Source: Alphaproteobacteria bacterium (GTDB lineage: Bacteria > Pseudomonadota > Alphaproteobacteria > Micropepsales > Micropepsaceae). From it: DNA of 6,868 nt. Both the position numbers and the translations under genes were made by a program. Each line of letters starts with the position of its first letter. Positions within the stretch are counted from its first letter, which is position 1. The stretch covers positions 1-6,868 of the forward strand of contig JAGWRJ010000244.1 in assembly GCA_028869725.1 (NCBI GenBank). Direction: 5' to 3'. The notes under the pieces were generated by a model. It saw only the letters and a list, made by a program, of their open reading frames with translations, ran no database searches and was not told where the DNA came from. Of this stretch, positions 4,281 to 6,868 are shown one piece after another.

Positions 4281-6868
4281 ATGCGCACCGAGCAACCGCG
4301 CGAGATCCGGCTTTCGGACTATCGCGCACCGGATTTCCGCATTCCGCGGATTGACCTCAACTTCGTTCTGGAGCCGACCGCAACGCGTGTCACGGCACGG
4401 CTCGAGGTTGAACGCATCGGACCGGCATCGGCAGCGCTGACACTTCAGGGTGAGCAACTCAGACTCATTGCTCTTACCCTGAACGACAGGGAGCTTTCGG
4501 CCAGCGACTATCGGCTCGAGGATGGCCAGCTCGTCATTCCAGTCGTTCCGGATCGCTTCACATTGCAGATCGAAACTGAAATCTCGCCCCAGACGAACAG
4601 CGCGCTTGAAGGCCTCTATCTGGCACGCGGCATTTTCTGCACCCAGTGCGAGGCGGAAGGCTTTCGTCGCATTACCTACTTCCTCGACCGCCCCGACAAT
4701 CTCAGTGTCTACACGACGCGGATAGAAGCGCCCAGGGACCAGCTTCCAGTCCTGCTCTCGAACGGCAATCTGATCGACCGTGGCCCCCTTGCAGATGGAC
4801 GCCATTTTGCGGTCTGGCACGACCCCTTTCCCAAGCCCTGTTATCTTTTCGCGTTGGTCGCCGGCGATCTGGGCGTCGTCGAAGACAGTTTCATTACGAT
4901 GTCCGGACGCACTGTCAGACTCTACATTTATGTAGAGCACGGCAATGAGGCACAAGTATCCTATGCAATGGATGCCTTGAAGCGGGCCATGAAGTGGGAC
5001 GAAGAAACGTACGGCCGTGAATATGACCTGGACATCTTCATGATTGTGGCTGTTTCGGCCTTCAATATGGGGGCGATGGAAAACAAGGGGCTTAACATAT
5101 TCAATGACAAGCTCCTTCTCGCCAGTCCCCAGACCGCCACGGATGCCGACTATGAACGCATCGAAAGTGTCGTCGCCCATGAATACTTCCATAACTGGAC
5201 CGGAAACCGGATCACCTGCCGGGACTGGTTCCAGCTTTCGCTCAAGGAAGGGTTGACTGTCTTTCGCGACCAGAGCTTTTCTGCAGACATGCGATCGGCC
5301 GGCGTCAAACGTATTGGCGATGTTCAGCTGCTGCGGGCACGCCAGTTCCAGGAAGATGCCGGCCCCCTCGCGCATCCTGTGCAACCGCAAAGCTACATCG
5401 CGATTGACAATTTCTATACCGCAACGGTCTACGAAAAGGGTGCCGAAGTCATTGGCATGCTGAAGACGCTGGTCGGTCCGCAGATTTACCGCAAGGCAAC
5501 GGATCTCTATTTTGAGCGTCACGATGGACAGGCAGCTACCGTCGAGGACTGGGTACGCTGCTTCGAGGACGCAAGTGGTCGCGATCTGTCACAATTCCGC
5601 TTGTGGTATCGCCAATCCGGCACACCGGTCGTCGAGGCTGAGGGCAGCTATGATGCCGCCTCTGGACGTTACAGCCTGACCCTAAAGCAGATCCTGCCGC
5701 CTACGCCAGGGCAACCCAGCAAGCTGCCCATGCTTATTCCCCTGCGCCTTGGCCTTGTCGGACAGTCGTCCGGCACATCCCTGCCGCTGACGCTCGAGGG
5801 CGAAAACGCACGCGGTCCCCTTGAACGGATCGTCGAACTTTCTTCCTTAGAGCAGCGCCTTGTCTTTACCGACGTTCATGAACCACCCTTGCTGTCACTG
5901 GGACGGGGCTTTTCCGCCCCCGTGCACATGCACACCTCGCTGACCCGCGCCCAACGTGCGGTCCTGATGGCCCACGATCCGGATGACTTCAATCGCTGGG
6001 AGGCAGGGCACGCTATGGCCAGTGACGTCGTGCTCGCAATGGCGCGCATGGCGCAGGACGGCGGTGCGCCACGGGCAGATCAGACCTACCTCGACGCTAT
6101 TGGTACGGTCCTCGCCGATGCCCGCAAGGATATGGCGCTTACCGCCCTCATGCTGATGCTTCCCGGCGAAGCTGAGCTTGGCCAGCTGATGCAGCCCGCC
6201 GATCCACAAGCCCTGCATGTGGCACGTACAGCGCTCATTCGCGCCGTGGCGCGGCATCACCAGGTAGCGCTCGCCACCCTTTATGGCCAGCTTTCGGACA
6301 GCGCCGCCTTTTCACCTGATGCCACCTCGGCCGGACGAAGAGCCTTACGCAATATGATCCTGCGCTACCTGACCGCGGACGATGATCAGGCTGCAGCTGA
6401 GCGCGCCAATCAGCATTATCGCAGCGCCAGCAACATGACCGACATGATAGCTGGCCTGACCGCAGTGTGTCGCATCGCATCACCGTTGCGCACAGCCGCC
6501 CTCGCTGATTTCCATGATCGCTTTGCCACCAACCCGCTTGTACTCGACAAGTGGCTGAGCGTTCAGGCGCAGTCGCCCCTGCCCCAGACAGTAGATGACG
6601 TACGGACGCTGATGCAGCATCCGGCCTTCGATCTCAGAAACCCCAATCGAGTACGGGCGCTGATCGGCGCCTTCAGCGCCAATCATCTGCGCTTTCATGA
6701 AGCCAACGGCGCCGGCTACCAACTGATAGGTGAGGTCGTGCGCCAACTCGATCCGATCAATCCGCAAATCGCTGCGCGCATGGCGGGTGCATTTGAAATC
6801 TGGCGCCGCTACGACAGCGCGCGCCAGCAGCTGATGCGTACTGAACTGCAACGGATTCTCAGCATGCC
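4281..6868 (+). CDS. pepN: aminopeptidase N, M1 family zinc peptidase (3' end outside window)
   Basis: This cytoplasmic zinc aminopeptidase removes N-terminal residues from peptides in protein turnover. There are 862 codons in the window with no stop. By comparison with E. coli PepN (870 residues), only the last roughly 20-25 residues are missing. The G-A-M-E-N exopeptidase motif is at 264-268. The zinc site HEYFH is at 300-304 (His300, catalytic Glu301, His304), with the third ligand Glu323. The transition-state Tyr of V-Y-E-K-G-A-E is Tyr384. The Q-C-E-A-E-G-F-R segment provides the S1 Glu124. All these positions sit three residues after their E. coli counterparts. An N-terminal beta domain (about 1-195), thermolysin-like catalytic domain (to about 445), small beta domain and C-terminal helical domain (from about 550) are expected. 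There is no signal peptide. An ATG at 4254 adds nine residues but lacks a ribosome site. It is divergent from the dehydrogenase operon. Confidence 0.97.
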   Translation, partial: MRTEQPREIRLSDYRAPDFRIPRIDLNFVLEPTATRVTARLEVERIGPASAALTLQGEQLRLIALTLNDRELSASDYRLEDGQLVIPVVPDRFTLQIETEISPQTNSALEGLYLARGIFCTQCEAEGFRRITYFLDRPDNLSVYTTRIEAPRDQLPVLLSNGNLIDRGPLADGRHFAVWHDPFPKPCYLFALVAGDLGVVEDSFITMSGRTVRLYIYVEHGNEAQVSYAMDALKRAMKWDEETYGREYDLDIFMIVAVSAFNMGAMENKGLNIFNDKLLLASPQTATDADYERIESVVAHEYFHNWTGNRITCRDWFQLSLKEGLTVFRDQSFSADMRSAGVKRIGDVQLLRARQFQEDAGPLAHPVQPQSYIAIDNFYTATVYEKGAEVIGMLKTLVGPQIYRKATDLYFERHDGQAATVEDWVRCFEDASGRDLSQFRLWYRQSGTPVVEAEGSYDAASGRYSLTLKQILPPTPGQPSKLPMLIPLRLGLVGQSSGTSLPLTLEGENARGPLERIVELSSLEQRLVFTDVHEPPLLSLGRGFSAPVHMHTSLTRAQRAVLMAHDPDDFNRWEAGHAMASDVVLAMARMAQDGGAPRADQTYLDAIGTVLADARKDMALTALMLMLPGEAELGQLMQPADPQALHVARTALIRAVARHHQVALATLYGQLSDSAAFSPDATSAGRRALRNMILRYLTADDDQAAAERANQHYRSASNMTDMIAGLTAVCRIASPLRTAALADFHDRFATNPLVLDKWLSVQAQSPLPQTVDDVRTLMQHPAFDLRNPNRVRALIGAFSANHLRFHEANGAGYQLIGEVVRQLDPINPQIAARMAGAFEIWRRYDSARQQLMRTELQRILSM

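Noticed and set aside
3948..5522. A 524-codon open frame on the minus strand opposite the pepN N-terminal half
   Set aside because: It is antisense to a clearly real pepN with all catalytic motifs intact. It shows no recognisable domain, and long antisense frames are common in G+C-rich genes.

Overview
The window looks like an ordinary chromosomal stretch from a G+C-rich alphaproteobacterium, possibly a sphingomonad. This placement rests on the style of the aminopeptidase N, the DUF218 protein and the DUF1289 protein, and on a two-subunit acyl-CoA dehydrogenase. It is a judgement from protein character, not from a search. No tRNA, rRNA, CRISPR array, insertion sequence or phage gene was seen.

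Layout. At the left edge (1-388, plus strand) is the 3' end of a DUF218/YdcF-type gene. It runs tail to tail into a leftward gene set and overlaps the last gene of that set by 86 bp. From 3748 down to 303 (minus strand) five genes follow closely in the order of transcription: a 375-residue acyl-CoA dehydrogenase-like subunit, a 414-residue acyl-CoA dehydrogenase, a 129-residue VOC (glyoxalase-fold) protein that starts one base after the dehydrogenase stop, a second 121-residue VOC protein, and a 74-residue four-cysteine DUF1289 protein. Gaps are 16, 1, 32 and 43 nt, so a single operon is likely. A 532-bp non-coding divergent region (3749-4280) follows. It holds several inverted repeats, the largest at 3821-3863. 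From 4281 to the right edge (plus strand) runs pepN, aminopeptidase N, missing only its last few tens of residues.

How the genes fit together. The two dehydrogenase genes have complementary features. The 414-residue subunit keeps the N-terminal flavin/substrate signature and a Glu at the helix-G catalytic position known from isovaleryl-CoA dehydrogenase. The 375-residue subunit has lost both usual catalytic Glu positions but keeps the RxxFG and QxxGGxG elements. This is the pattern of alpha2beta2 acyl-CoA dehydrogenases that handle bulky CoA thioesters, such as the steroid side-chain enzymes of Mycobacterium. The coupled VOC protein keeps a plausible metal site and may act on the same pathway; its reaction is unknown. 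PepN is a housekeeping zinc peptidase, probably unrelated to the operon apart from sharing the divergent promoter region.

The items most worth a second look are the split-function dehydrogenase pair with its coupled VOC gene, the long imperfect hairpin at 3821-3863, and GGTCT/AGACC palindromes next to both divergent genes. Nothing seen here requires a wholly new system.
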